64,000 nucleotides of DNA from Hemicentrotus pulcherrimus. Its lineage: Eukaryota > Echinodermata > Echinoidea > Camarodonta > Strongylocentrotidae. The notes beneath the pieces are model-generated. The model ran no database searches. It was not told where the DNA came from and saw only the letters and a program-made list of their open reading frames with translations. The translations under genes and the position numbers were made by a program. Each line of letters starts with the position of its first letter. The first letter of the stretch is position 1. This document shows, piece by piece, positions 52,715 to 64,000 of this stretch. The stretch is taken from the NCBI GenBank assembly GCA_003118195.1, contig BEXV01000203.1:124859-188858 (forward strand), read 5' to 3'.

Positions 52715-52749
<35 letters not shown>
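52715..52749. repeat. (CT)n microsatellite after the gap
   Basis: A pure CT run of about 34 bp directly after the Ns. Its similarity to the run on the other side of the exon makes mis-joining here plausible. Confidence 0.95.
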
Positions 52750-52750
<1 letters not shown>

Positions 52751-53348
52751 ATCATATTGACACTTGGAGAGACTTAATTGTAACCTTGGCTGACGATGCG
52801 AATCTCGAGTATGCCTCCCATCCACGACTCAGCTGTTGCACGGCGCATCAATGCAGCTGACGCAATCCCAATTTCTGTAGGTTACTCGAAATTGACACAT
52901 TTTATATCCTCCCAATTTGCCGTTGCGATTTATGTTTTTTGAACTTTTATTACATTGATTTGTGTCACTTCGTTTGTCTTCCTCCCTCGCGAACAGAGAC
53001 GAATTTCTCTTAATTCGGCAGCTGAAAGGGGAGATTTTCGAAACAGATCTTCGAATCCCAGAGAAATCTTTTCTAAAGCTATGTGGTGGGCCCAGTCGCG
53101 TTGAGTCGTGCACAAAATTGCACGAAGAGGGAGGAGGCTCACATCAAAAGTTCTTTTGTAAATAGTAAGATTTTCCTGTATTTAGTCATGAATGGAACAT
53201 TGTTTATTTATAGACAGCAACATGAGGGGCGAACAAATCCTCTTCATGGTGGGATGCTTATTAATCTCTTTGAACCTTTACCCTCTGTTTACAACAATAT
53301 TCCCCAAATATTTTACCAACTTTTGTTATATTCTTTTATTTCTTGTAG
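52750..53348. other. Presumed intron 5' of the coding-start exon
   Basis: No coding sequence was seen. It ends in a T-rich tract and acceptor (CTTTTATTTCTTGTAG) at 53348. Confidence 0.5.
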
Positions 53349-53728
53349 GTATTTTTTGATCTCCTGCATCTAGTCGTGATCACGGCAAGTCGTCGTCGTT
53401 TGTGATCGTCTTGGAGATGGACGTCGGGGGTGACTCTTCTCGTTGGATGGTGGTCAATAGCGCCGGTGGTGGTGTGAATGGGAACGGTAGTGGTCAGCAT
53501 CCTGCTGGGGCTACTGGTGTTGGTGGTGGAGTTGGTGGTGGTGGAGTCCCTGGGTCAGCATCGGATACCAGCGGCCACTACGGCAGCCTCGCTCACCATC
53601 ACGGTTCTCTGTCGGGCACCACCGCCGGAGTTACGGGGGATCGCATCCCGTCCGCGCACTCATCATCATCCGTGGGTCCTCTTCATCTGGGCGATCCATC
53701 ACAGTATGGTGTCTCGCATCATGACGAG
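53349..53728 (+). CDS. First coding exon of an unidentified Gly/Ser/His-rich protein
   Basis: An acceptor (T-rich tract plus TTCTTGTAG) ends at 53348. A 68-bp leader with an in-frame stop at 53357 follows, then ATG at 53417. The 104 codons end in phase 0 at GAG|GTAAGA, a near-consensus donor. The protein starts MDVGGDSSRWMVVNSAGGG, continues through a glycine/valine low-complexity part (about residues 17-47), a HYGSLAHHHGSLSG stretch (about 54-67), a serine run (about 81-84), and ends DPSQYGVSHHDE. There is no signal peptide, membrane segment or domain. GC content is far above the flanks and codon use is animal-like. Disordered Gly/His/Ser-rich N-termini of this kind are common in developmental transcription factors, so a nuclear regulator is my guess, but no family was recognised. 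The next exon was not found before 64,000, implying a first intron that is probably longer than 10 kb. Confidence 0.72.
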
Positions 53729-56700
53729 GTAAGAATCAATAATTAAACAAGATAGTTTCATGTCCTATGACACCATCATCTTGGCTTCATAGAGAAATGA
53801 AAAATGAAAATTATCTGACGACTTTGATTGACTAAGTTTCTCAATCAGATTATCATTTTATCATCTTTTCATGAAGTGCCACACTCTAGCTATTATTATG
53901 TTTATGGCTGAGATGCTTTTTTATGCATTGTATCTGCAAACACAGTAAATTCAAACGCAAACATGCATAACTATAAACGTTGCATTACTATTTTAAAATG
54001 TCAGAAATATGTATGACATTTTACGAGACTTAAAAAAACAATTAATGATCCTGTTTGGTCTCAATACAGACAAACTTATTATGAGTAACTTGTATTTTCT
54101 GCAAGAAATAAAAAAGCATGCACACAATTATACATTATATTTGATATTTTATCACTGCAAAATTTGAATTCCATAAAGGGATGGTTAACAAAAAAGATTA
54201 TATTCTTTTATACTCTAATAGTTTAAAAGAGTTGCCTTATGGACACAGTTTTTAAAATATTACTTGATTTGAATTGCAAACGGAATGGAATTTTTCATTT
54301 ATGTAATGTTATCAAACATTCTGAAACGAATTAATGCTATATAGGACGTTATTTTACACACAAAAGAAAAAATGTATAATATCTAATTTCCTGGAATTTA
54401 ATGGGAAAATGTAATGTAAGTGCAACATATCTTATGTTATTTGATCCATTAAGAAGTGAAGTTTATCACTATGAATTGTGTCAAAGGAAAATCTGTATAC
54501 TATGCTTGGAATATTATCATTATTGATTTCACTTGTTCCATACCTGAGGCATGGATTTCTGCAAAAGCATAATTTTGTAAGTGAACTTACATCAGGAACA
54601 TGCAGGCCAATACACAGTTCATAAAGAAACTTTAAGTGGACAACCCATCGTAAAATTGTATGTCCTTAAAAATAGTCTTCTTTTTTTGTTTGATTTGCAA
54701 AATTTAGATTATAGTGAAAATTAATGCTTGAAACAAAAGCAAGTTTTTAAAATCGATTTTGAATATCGAGATCCGATCGTTGCTCGCGGCATACAGTTTA
54801 ACTTCTGCTTGAGTATATCTATTCTTAACAAGTTATCATTATTGCTGCTTATTAACACATTATGGCTTTATTCGAAACCAAATAGTGATTATTGCAAATG
54901 AAGCCAGGAATCAAGTATTACTAATTATATTCCAACTCTAACGAAGTAGTGAGTGTTATCGAGCTACCTAGTAACCCTGACCGCATTGATAATCAGTAAG
55001 CAAAGTACCATCATTTCTCCGTTCACTTGATGTATGATGACATGATGAATCCGGATCTTAAAGAGAAGATTGGGGTCTGGTAAAGATGGAAATTGTTTTG
55101 GAGCTTTCTCATTCTTCGTATAATAAGCCTATGTCGGTTTCGGTTGTTTCAGGAGTGCGCCTTGACCATATTGATTTCAAGTTGATTCGGCGTCTTATGA
55201 ATCTCATATATTATCATTATCATTATCATTATTATTATACGTTGTAGAACTTGATATCCCCTGAAAAAAAATCGCTTTTACCATCAAATGAAAAATAATC
55301 ATGACGAATAATAGCTGTGCTTGGACCAAACATTCATGTCACATATGAATTGTGTGTAGTCCCATATGTCTACTTCTGTGTGCAGTGCATGTGCATTTCA
55401 GCGAGATTGGGTCAATTTCTTTATGACTTTGTTCATGATTCTGAAACCCCAGAGAAGATTCCTGTTTTTATTTTACTAGTTAATCTATACCTTTCCCAAT
55501 AGCTTGGAGACAGTTTCTTTCACAGTGTAATTGCATGCTGACCAGAACTCAACTTTATCTTTAAGTTGGGTAAAACCGAATCTTATGACATGTTTCGGGA
55601 AGCTGTTTGATGAAATTACCTCAACAACTTCCCCTCGAATAACGCGACAGTCAGTACTAATAATGTAGATTATGGAAGGATGTGAATGGGACCAAAATGC
55701 TCTGAAAATGCTGTATTTTGGAGAGTGATTTGAACCGTTTGTGTTAGTTAAAGCTTTACAACGAATATCGTTAGATATTGTGCATGTATTCTTTTTTTTT
55801 CTCCATTCACACATAATGGTTTAGATAACACTTTGGTAATGCGCATAGAAACCGAATGAGGGGACCGTTTAAGAAGATACTCTATATTAATGGGATCTTT
55901 ATTGATGTTTTGGCTTAATTACCATAAAATTATAAATAGAGTAGTAATCATGTAATTTGGGAAATCTTTGTTCCATATTGTCATCATTGATTTGTTTATT
56001 TGTTGTTGTTGTTCGAATGGTACACCACGCTTACTTGAGTACAGATGGGGTGGGTACAACAATGATTATTAGCAAAGTTATATTGGGTCTTCACATGCAA
56101 AAAGGGCGTTAGAATGACCAATTCCGTAAAAACAGTTGAATGTTATAAAAACAGGTGTAGAACATGAACTGATGACGAGCTCTTAACTTGAGAGTCTCAT
56201 TAATGAGTATATGTCATTGTGACGTAATATGTTCATTAATGCCGCTGAAACACGCAGAGTGGTTAGCCAAATGTGTCCCGACGGAAACGATAATGCAAAG
56301 CATGGAAAATGTTAAAACAACAATCATAATTATCACAGACCAAAAGGAACGTATGTTCTCCTGTGACGTAGGATCGTTTATGAGATAGAAGCAGGGGGTG
56401 GGGTAACAAAGGGGGATTTACAGGATGGGGATATATAGGCGTAATCATCTGTGAAGTTCCTATAATATGAAACATCGTAGATGGCGTAGGCGTTATTGAA
56501 TCTCGAAACAAATATTATTATGAAGGGGGGGGGGGGGTTCGAAATACATGTAGGATCTTAGGAGAACCAAATGGGGTTTGAAATTCCAATAGCTATCCAA
56601 TCAGCCACACGGAGACAAAGAGAAAATATGCTAAGTAATGTATGTATAAACATGGAACATAAATAGTACATGTATACACAAGGTAAAAGAAACTTATGTA

Positions 56701-57110
56701 CTGTGACGAGATTTTTGTACTGTGACGACCGATAGATACCCTCTCCTTTGCCCTACTTTTTCACTGTTTATTTCATAAAATCCAACATGCATGTCTCTTT
56801 TAGGTGTTTCCACCACTGTGTGACTGCGTATTTACATAGACAGGAAAAGGTGTATTCATGCACAATTACATTTAGAAAAATGGCGCCATCGTCAACTTCG
56901 TCAACTTTATAGGAAAACAAAAGAGTGCTCTGCATGAAAATGGTGATAATTGAATAGCAGATTAATCATGTATTCAGACAACTTCTTATAATTTACGCAA
57001 CGCATATACAGATCAACTTTACGTCGATTGATCACTCCACCACTCCGTAAATCGGCAACAGATAATGTGTGGCCAATGCAAACAAGGGGTTGCCAATTTC
57101 CCGCCGCATC
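53729..57110 (+). other. Presumed long first intron
   Basis: AT-rich, with no exon in a compatible frame recognised. It contains a (TTATCA)n run (about 55205-55240), a G13 run (56525-56537) and a 13-bp word TGTACTGTGACGA present twice 20 bp apart (56697-56709 and 56717-56729). Confidence 0.45.
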
Positions 57111-57124
57111 TGACAGATAAATCA
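57111..57124. promoter_or_regulatory. MEIS + PBX/HOX-like composite site
   Basis: TGACAG (57111-57116, MEIS/TGIF core) abuts ATAAATCA (57117-57124), the reverse complement of TGATTTAT, a classical PBX-HOX dimer site. They lie in a GC-richer 170-bp patch (about 57020-57190) that also has TGACC, CACCTG and CAATG words. Motif identity rests on known consensus. Enhancer function in this presumed intron is inference. Confidence 0.4.
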
Positions 57125-59529
57125 GACAGGCTTATTACCTTGACCACTACAGTCTACACCTGCTGTCGATTCTGTGTAATCATGCTATTTTCAAGCCTTT
57201 GTGGTTTCGTATTGCCTTTGTACAGTAACATCTCTATTTAGCGATTTTAGGTGTGAATATTCAACCATTTGATATACATTTATTACACAACCGATATTTA
57301 GGGCTACAACAATGTGCGATTCGTATTGTTCCAAGTCATGCATTAAAAAAAAACATAATTGAAACCTTTGCTAGAAGTGTATACGGTATCTTTAAATAAC
57401 CACCTTCAATTGTAATTCGATGATAAGTTAGTAATGACACCATATTTAAACGTACGAAACTGATGATAATGAATTGTAGAAATCACTGATCACTAATGTT
57501 GTAGATAAACACCATTACAAAAAGAAACCTTGCGAGATATAAGCATATTAATTACTTAAATTAATCGTAAGAAAATTAGTAATGCACCATCGTGCTACAG
57601 TTTACTTATTAGCAGAGGACAATTCGTCTGACTACTTTCCAAGTCGACCATTCCAGTATTGGACAGTCATCTAGGGAACCGGGTATAATTGAGTAAATCA
57701 TGACCAAATCACTGCGATATGGAACTTGCCCCAAGCCAGAAATCCCAAAGCTTTACTCTCAACGGGTGTACGATTATTGATATAAATTCCAATGTTTTTC
57801 AACACACTGTAGTGGATCCGGAGAGGGTAACACAAGGGTGTAATTCCCACCCCTTCTGACTTAGAACTAAGTTCTTTCTATCAGTATTATTCAAGGAATT
57901 TGTAGTGATATTTTGATTTCACTTGACAAATAATGAGTGATGTACTCTGCAATTTTGATACTCATTTCTTCAATGTTATTTAATTATTATATTGTGTGTA
58001 ATTATTGATGATACTAATTCCTTTGTAACTAGAGCAATCCAATCAAATATCAATTAGGCAATGAATGAAATTATGATTAACATAATACGATAATTTGCCT
58101 CGGATCTATAGGAACATTGTTGAGATGGGAGTTGGATTAGGATTCCTACTCACATTGTATATAGCGTAGCATTACAAAGCAAACGAACAAAATATACAGA
58201 TATCATTTTACCATAGTCGTATAATTTTAATAAATGAAATGAAAATTTGGCTTCTACAACATCATTTGGAAAAGAAAGACGCAATAAAAAAAATCACGCA
58301 TTGATTAATAGTGCTTTTAACTCCCGTCTCTATAATGATTAGCATAATATTATACTCTGATACTGTACGTTCCAAAGATATACGCGCCCCGCCCCCCCTT
58401 TTTTTTTTACAAACCTGACAACGCTTGAATCATGGACCTAATACCCATGCTTGAATCCACCCTTGATGTTGAGGGGTTATTTTGCAGGTGCCCTTAGAGT
58501 TTAAAACAATGACAAGTTATAATTGATGCGATTTATGACCCCAATCATCACGTGTCATTGAAGTCTGAAGTACAAGCAAGTCAAGCGTTGAGAGTCGGCT
58601 GGTGCGTCGGTGTTGGATTACACCAGCATTCATCATCGTTTCTCATCGCGCTCCATTGTCAACAACAATAACTTGTTTTGTTTTCCCCTTCTTACTTCTA
58701 CAATCCTCCTCATTCCAAACTCCTCATGAAGCATACACACATACCTCAAGCATCATGAATGTCTCCCCGACGTCACCATTCAATAACCCGACATAAAGAT
58801 GTATATGCGGGCATATGCTTAAAGATTAAATGGTATGATTATAGACATTATTCGGATCGTTAATCTATAATCGCCCCTAGTGATCCCAATATATCGCGGA
58901 TGAATCCAGCGTCATTAAGTTGATAGATGAATTGCGTCACACAATAAATATATGGTCCATTTCTAGTGCATGATTTCGTAAGCTCAAAAACTTAATAAGA
59001 TCGAGACTTTTGGGGGCTTCAAATCATGAATTTACCAAGTTGATGCGAAGAAAATATCCCTCTATCCTGAATCATAGGATGGGAGTGGTGAACGTAGACT
59101 TGTTAAAATTGATTGGATCATTGGTAACCTAAGTAACAATACGGTCTTAATTTTGTAATGAAGATCTTTTTGCCTTGCTGGCAGTACTAGACGGTTTTGA
59201 AATTCATGATATTTAAACAGCATCATTTCTGTATCAATACGCGTAGGCATAAACTTTGGTAGGACTCACATGTATATAGCATGCACCACAAGCATTAACA
59301 ACTTAAACGAAAGTGATTTATATCCTAAACACTGAAGATACATTGCAATCTTTTTTTACATTTCATTTTATTCATCACAACAACCGGAAAACAAACTTCT
59401 CTATACTCTGGAGGCTGTGTCTTCTAGCAATACGAACTGATGATATTTAAATATTACTTCCTGAGCGCAGGAATAGATATTAAATGGTTGTTTTGTTGTT
59501 CTCCTCAATTTGTTTGTCATCGGCCGATT
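57125..59529. other. Non-coding DNA
   Basis: AT-rich, with a C/T homopolymer junction at about 58389-58408. No gene was recognised. Confidence 0.5.
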
Positions 59530-59550
59530 CTATCTGACCGTCCAATCTAC

Positions 59551-59820
59551 CCCCGATCGTTCAGCAGTAGTAATAAGGCAGCGGAAATTGTTGTGAGACA
59601 AGGGTTCCTGCTGAGGCTTCCCTCGGCCAGAACTCCCGGCTGACGGCTCAGCTGGGGCCAGCATCGAGACTGAGCTGCCACTGTGTCGTGAGGACTGGCA
59701 TGCTGTTTGAGACTCAATTCTGACAAAAAAGATGACGGATATAATGAAAGATATAAACAGTAAGATGTACTTGTGAAGAGCAAGTGAGCCAAGCTTAAAA
59801 TTAAAATACGAGAAGTGCAT
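59551..59820 (-). CDS. Possible first exon of a type II membrane protein
   Basis: On the minus strand, ATG at 59820 opens a 96-codon frame. It begins with a short basic tail (MHFSYFNFKLGSLALHKY), then a hydrophobic segment at about residues 18-33 (ILLFISFIISVIFFV), Arg34, and a polar, Ser/Pro/Gly-rich stem (for example SSVSMLAPAEPSAGSSGRG). This is the layout of Golgi type II enzymes such as sulfotransferases and glycosyltransferases, whose catalytic part would lie in later exons. GC content rises in the stem part. A possible donor, GGG|GTAGAT, ends the exon at 59551 after 90 codons (phase 0). No catalytic motif is visible, so the enzyme class is only a suggestion. The frame could also be fortuitous. 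Confidence 0.35.
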
Positions 59821-60988
59821 AAATAGGCCTAAACCATTAGAAGAAACATTCTTTCGGTATTAAATAAATATGATTATCAATGAACGTGGACAATTTAATA
59901 AGTCAAAAGAATCGTCGAGTATCCGATAGTGAAAAGGTTTGAATTAACATGTTAAACGTTTTAATTTATAATTTTGAAAATGTGTCACTCCTCGGGCTAG
60001 GAGGTTAACTTAAAATTTGAAGTTTTGATTGTATCACAATGAGCATTGCTCACATTGAAAGGTCGTTTTGTTGGACGATACCCATTAGGACATCGTCGTA
60101 CAATATTCATTTCAATAACACTTTAAGATAAAATATTATCGGGAAACGCTTCTTTTAAACGATTATTTTAACATTTCAATGTTCAGTGAAATGAAAATCA
60201 TCAAGTCATATCTACATGGCACTTGCCACTATCCTGCTTTTGTTTAATTATGTTTTGACCGTATTTCATTCGGACCACAACATAAATATTCTTATCATTA
60301 TCAACACCGAAAGATAAAACACCAATTAGTGAGACTCGCCATGTACACCGGTTCATTAATTAGACAGTCCTGTATACATTCGAACAAGACGCGAATTGTT
60401 TCCGCTTGTCGTCAACTATAGCATGCTGTTACAGCGGATGTCTTTAATTGCCTCATCAGATATCAAATCCACATTATTTAGTAATTCGATCTATTCTCTC
60501 TTTTTTTTTGCGCCATGACAAGATCGCGCCAGTTGGAATTGGAATTCTTTTCTACATGCACTTGTTTTGATATTATAGCCGAAAATGCGGAGATTGTATT
60601 TAATCAGCAATATTGAGCACGCCTACCCCACATACCTGTATGGAGTTTACCATTTGGAAGGTGTCTCGGAATAAAAGATGAATATTTTGCTTGCGCTTCG
60701 AATATCCCACCATGTAAAGTTATACACCTGTTCCTTTCTTCTTCTTTTTCCTTCATAATTTTTTCAATCTAAATAGATCATCTTATTCATAGATTGTTAA
60801 ATATTTTTTTCGTCCATACAATAATATTTAGATATATTTAAAAAACAATCCCAGTCGTCTTTCTTTTGTTTTCAGAAATCTTTTTTTTTTCTGTGTGTGC
60901 ACCCCCCCCCTTTTTTTTGCAACCAACACAATCATGCATTGTAAATATAGTAGGACGTACGTAATAGTAATCTTGTCCCGTGCCAAAA
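59821..60988. other. Non-coding DNA between the possible exon and the promoter cluster
   Basis: AT-rich, with C/T runs at about 60901-60918. It would be leader or intron of the minus-strand gene if that gene is real. Confidence 0.4.
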
Positions 60989-61076
60989 TTTCGCGACACC
61001 GGCGTCGTTGCTTAGCAACAGTAGCGCACGTGTGGTTGGTCGAATGTTTGGTGTGACGTCACAGCGGTCAGCTGAC
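60989..61076. promoter_or_regulatory. Dense promoter-like cluster: E2F-like, X-box, CACGTG, CRE, palindromic E-box
   Basis: In 88 bp there are TTTCGCGA (60989-60996), GTTGCTTAGCAAC (61007-61019, an RFX-type X-box with two complementary half-sites), CACGTG (61027-61032), TGACGTCA (61054-61061, perfect CRE) and GTCAGCTGAC (61067-61076, a perfect palindrome around CAGCTG). The block is CpG-rich in an AT-rich setting. Such combinations are typical of animal promoters, often bidirectional. It lies about 1.2 kb upstream of the minus-strand frame at 59820. Confidence 0.55.
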
Positions 61077-61905
61077 TGTTACAGGGTCTTTAGAGGACGA
61101 TGATGAGTAACAGAAAGCCTGTCCGTCGATGAAAGAGTCATCCTTTCCAATTTTGGCAGCATATTTTGTTTTCTCTCCCTAGAGCACATGGAATATACGC
61201 TATGATTATAGGCCTACACGTCGGTGTTTTTATCGTTTTGTTAAAAGCTCTTACACACGCCCGCCTATTTATAAGTCCCTTGCCAGTCGAAATATTTTTT
61301 TAAATTTCGTTCTTAAAAATCATTCATATTGTGACGTTCTTGAACATAAAATCTGACATTTTTACTCTTAATGAAATTTCATAACTTCAAATAAATGTTT
61401 TAAATGAATTTCAACTTTATTTTCTATATTTTGACATGGTCATCTATATTCCACATTATCTCCGAACTAAATTGATGGGAATAAAACGATTTTATATATT
61501 TTCTAAAATGGATTTTTAAGTTTAAAATAATCACCGTTTTCATAAATTTCCTGACATTTCTTTCTTTTCTCCTGAATATTTCTTCATCATGCGGTCTTTC
61601 CTTCTCCATGAGTTTATCTGCTGTCAACTCCATCCCTCATTCCAGTGTATTTATAGTCCCCATATCCATTCCCATCGAGCCAAGGTAATAGAGTGACCCA
61701 ACTTTTATAGAGTCTGGTTTGGAACTCTATCTGATATTTGTAAAGTAATATAATATCCTATCTGCGTCATCATCGATTTTGGTGCTAGGACGAGAAAGTG
61801 TCGTCGTCTTCGTTACGACATGAGACGCGATGATTTGTCATTCCGCTAGTCAGGTTTTCTGGGTTAACTTGTCAGGGTTTAAAGCGTCCAATCGCCGTGA
61901 TTCAT
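61077..61905. other. Non-coding, with a TATA-like word on the minus strand
   Basis: Minus-strand TATAAATA lies at 61655-61648, just upstream of a 69-codon frame starting at 61633 (MELTADKLMEKERPHDEE...), whose N-terminal part is strongly charged. The spacing from TATA to ATG is too short for that ATG to be used, and no splice site or domain supports it. Confidence 0.3.
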
Positions 61906-61910
61906 CTGAA

Positions 61911-61941
<31 letters not shown>

Positions 61942-62009
61942 GAGAGGAAAGAAAAAGAGAGAGAGAGAGAGAGAAAGAAAGAGAGAGAGAGAGAGAGAAG
62001 GAAAAAAAA
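61906..62009. repeat. (GA)n microsatellite
   Basis: GA runs interrupted by GG and AAAG. The Arg-Glu frame over it is a repeat by-product. Confidence 0.95.
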
Positions 62010-63208
62010 GATTCATAACTTGTATCCATAATATCTTCAAATCAACATTTTAGCTTTAGCTAGCAAAACTAGATGTTTAACTTCATTGAGTATCAAGTAG
62101 TAACGATGACGGATCTACCTAAATAAAGTATTTCAATCAACTCAGTTGAAAAATGTGAAATTTGATTCAGTGTTGATTTTATATTTTTTCCTTTGCATCC
62201 ATAATCTCATGCGATTTCGCTGCTTTGCATGCATTGCAAAATAAAATTAAGTATACAAATTGTTCACAATCAATAAAATTCAGAAGAGGGTATTGCTCAC
62301 AGTCATGGACAACAGTCTATAACAAAAAAATCATATAGACCCCTGACCTTGGAGGCTAATTTCGTGAGTGATACACTGTCTTCATTTACAATTTACCATG
62401 GCGATTTACCATTACTTCCAACTATTACCATCATTATCATGCACTTGTATGAATATCATAATACTAAAATATTAGCACTAACAGATATCATAATTTATGA
62501 GCTATTTTCGTACACATGATATTAAAAACATAAAAGACAAAGGTAAAAAAGCAATTTCTTCTATGAGAATTCAAAACTGCAGGTAACTTCTCCTGTCATC
62601 TTTTTTTATTATCATGAAAACCGCCATGGCCATGTAGCTGTTTTGGGGCTCTCGTACTTTGACTCTGGAGGAGTCAAGAAGAGCTTGAAACAAACCTCCT
62701 TTTGGCCACTTTTTCTAGAAGTCGTTGCCACTATCGAATTTTAAGTGAGTGCCTTACTACTATTTCAAGCCCGGGATACGCCAGGACTACTACTTTCTCC
62801 CCTCCTTATCCTTGCCGCGCTTTCTCCTCGCGCTTCTTCTTTTCAAACTCAGTGACAAGAAGATCAGATAAAGCTCGTCTCTGATTCCCAGATAAAGCCT
62901 CGACATAGGTAACTGAATCAAAACGTAAAAGCTTAAGGAGAAAAATGTCTTTGTTGCCTCAAATGCTCGTTATTAGCACAGGCTGTCAATCATAGCTAAT
63001 TCGAACTTGTCTAAATTACCCTCGCGTTAAAAGAAGTCGCGGACGACTTCAATTTTTAAAATTCGCTTGAGCATTTGAATATGTCAGGAACTGTTTCACT
63101 TTAGCGATATTCGTTTCTTTTAATTTATCTTTTGTTTTAAAGAAGATTTGCTAGCATTTAAATGTGTAAGAAGTTACTTGTATAGATTTTTCTGTATTGA
63201 CCTCACTT
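62010..63208. other. Non-coding DNA with a GC-richer patch
   Basis: The patch at about 62620-62900 contains a 7-bp hairpin (TTGACTC-TGGAG-GAGTCAA, 62659-62677) and a 60-codon frame without domain content. The remainder is AT-rich. Confidence 0.45.
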
Positions 63209-63252
63209 TTAAGGACGTTATGCTTCCATTCCACTGTTAAGGACGTTATGCT
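63209..63252 (+). repeat. 16-bp direct tandem duplication
   Basis: TTAAGGACGTTATGCT occurs at 63209-63224 and again at 63237-63252, a 28-bp period with an unrelated spacer. Confidence 0.9.
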
Positions 63253-64000
63253 ACAAGAAATGACTTCATTTGAAAACAAAGAATTATCTACATTACCCTA
63301 AATCTTGCTAGCATCTTTAACTTCATACCGGATCATGGAAATTACATAATTTAATACTTTAAGACGTAAATTCTATCAATAAGTTAACATATTGTAAGAT
63401 TATTTACCGGTATTCACACATACCATTTAATTCTTTTTCAAGTGTTTTGATATACATCTTATGACAAAATTATTGTTTTATGATCACAACATAACTATAT
63501 TAATAGTAGGCAACCTCTGGTAGTTAGGCTATATGCATTACACAGTAAATTGTACCTATTAAGCTAATCACATTAGGGAATGAAATGTTAATAACACGCT
63601 TCTTTGGATATCTTGCCCCAATTGTCACAATAATTAGGAACACCTGTGATTAAATATTCATTAGCGTAGCGTAATTATCATATTATCAAAGCCCCGCTTT
63701 CTATTGCAGGTATGCAAAGTACAAGGCCGTTGGTGACATAGCCTGTAGTCCAGGAGGTCTTTAGTTGTAGTTTTCTTTAGCCATATGCGAGAAATTTGTG
63801 CATTTATGCATATGAAATAATGGTGAAACGTACATTATGATATGTTATCGAAATGAAACTTCAATGATTATTTGAGTATTTGAATAAATCAGATTTATTT
63901 AATTGCGTTGTAATCGCCTTCGAAATAAGTTGAATAAACTTTGAAAAATAATACCTTGTAATACATATCAACAAAAACTACTAAAATAAATCATATACAA
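63253..64000. other. Non-coding AT-rich DNA
   Basis: No gene, RNA or repeat family was recognised to the end of the window. Confidence 0.5.

Noticed and set aside
52429..52860. 143-codon frame running through the HYR exon and both CT repeats
   Set aside because: Only 52598-52710 is exonic by motif and acceptor. The rest translates intronic repeat and crosses the N gap.
61424..61633. 69-codon minus frame with a charged N-terminus and an upstream TATAAATA
   Set aside because: TATA-to-ATG spacing is too short, there is no donor or domain, and the C-terminal half is AT-rich noise.
1..64000. CRISPR arrays, bacterial operons, retroelement or transposase genes, viral genes
   Set aside because: No regularly spaced direct repeats, no reverse transcriptase, integrase or transposase motifs, and no dense coding were found on either strand.

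Overview
The window looks like AT-rich nuclear DNA from a multicellular animal, most likely an echinoderm such as a sea urchin. Three observations support this. There are no dense open reading frames, operons or bacterial ribosome sites. Long (GA)n, (CA)n and (GAA)n microsatellites recur throughout. The clearest domain exon is a hyalin-type HYR module, a family greatly expanded in sea urchins, and one interspersed repeat resembles non-autonomous elements common in marine invertebrates. The species assignment is inference, not proof.

Over 95% of the window shows no supportable coding sequence. Apart from small candidate exons (17862-18040 and, weaker still, an open stretch at 33439-33705), bases 1-52,597 read as intergenic or intronic DNA. 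They hold microsatellites, short GC-richer patches that resemble cis-regulatory DNA, a nuclear-receptor half-site cluster (18936-19186), a 20-bp perfect inverted pair 3.9 kb apart (21031-21050 and 24939-24958), a hairpin of trinucleotide repeats (27503-27632), a dispersed repeat (16850-17048) and a TATA-box promoter candidate (47407).

The gene-bearing part starts near 50.9 kb. A CpG-richer 0.7-kb block at 50880-51560 may be a promoter or leader. It is followed by a HYR exon (52598-52710) cut by a four-base assembly gap inside a CT microsatellite. Next comes a well-bounded first coding exon (53349-53728) for a Gly/Ser/His-rich protein that I cannot name, with an acceptor upstream and a GTAAGA donor downstream. 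Its intron appears to fill at least the next several kilobases and contains a MEIS/PBX-HOX-like composite site.

On the minus strand, 59820-59551 could be the first coding exon of a type II membrane protein. About 1.2 kb upstream of it (60989-61076) lies a tight cluster of E2F-like, X-box, CACGTG and CRE sites that looks like a promoter. No RNA gene, transposase, reverse transcriptase, virus-like gene or CRISPR array was recognised. I did not find a complete new biological system. The observations most worth checking are the HYR exon placement, the inverted 20-mer pair and the two promoter-like clusters.
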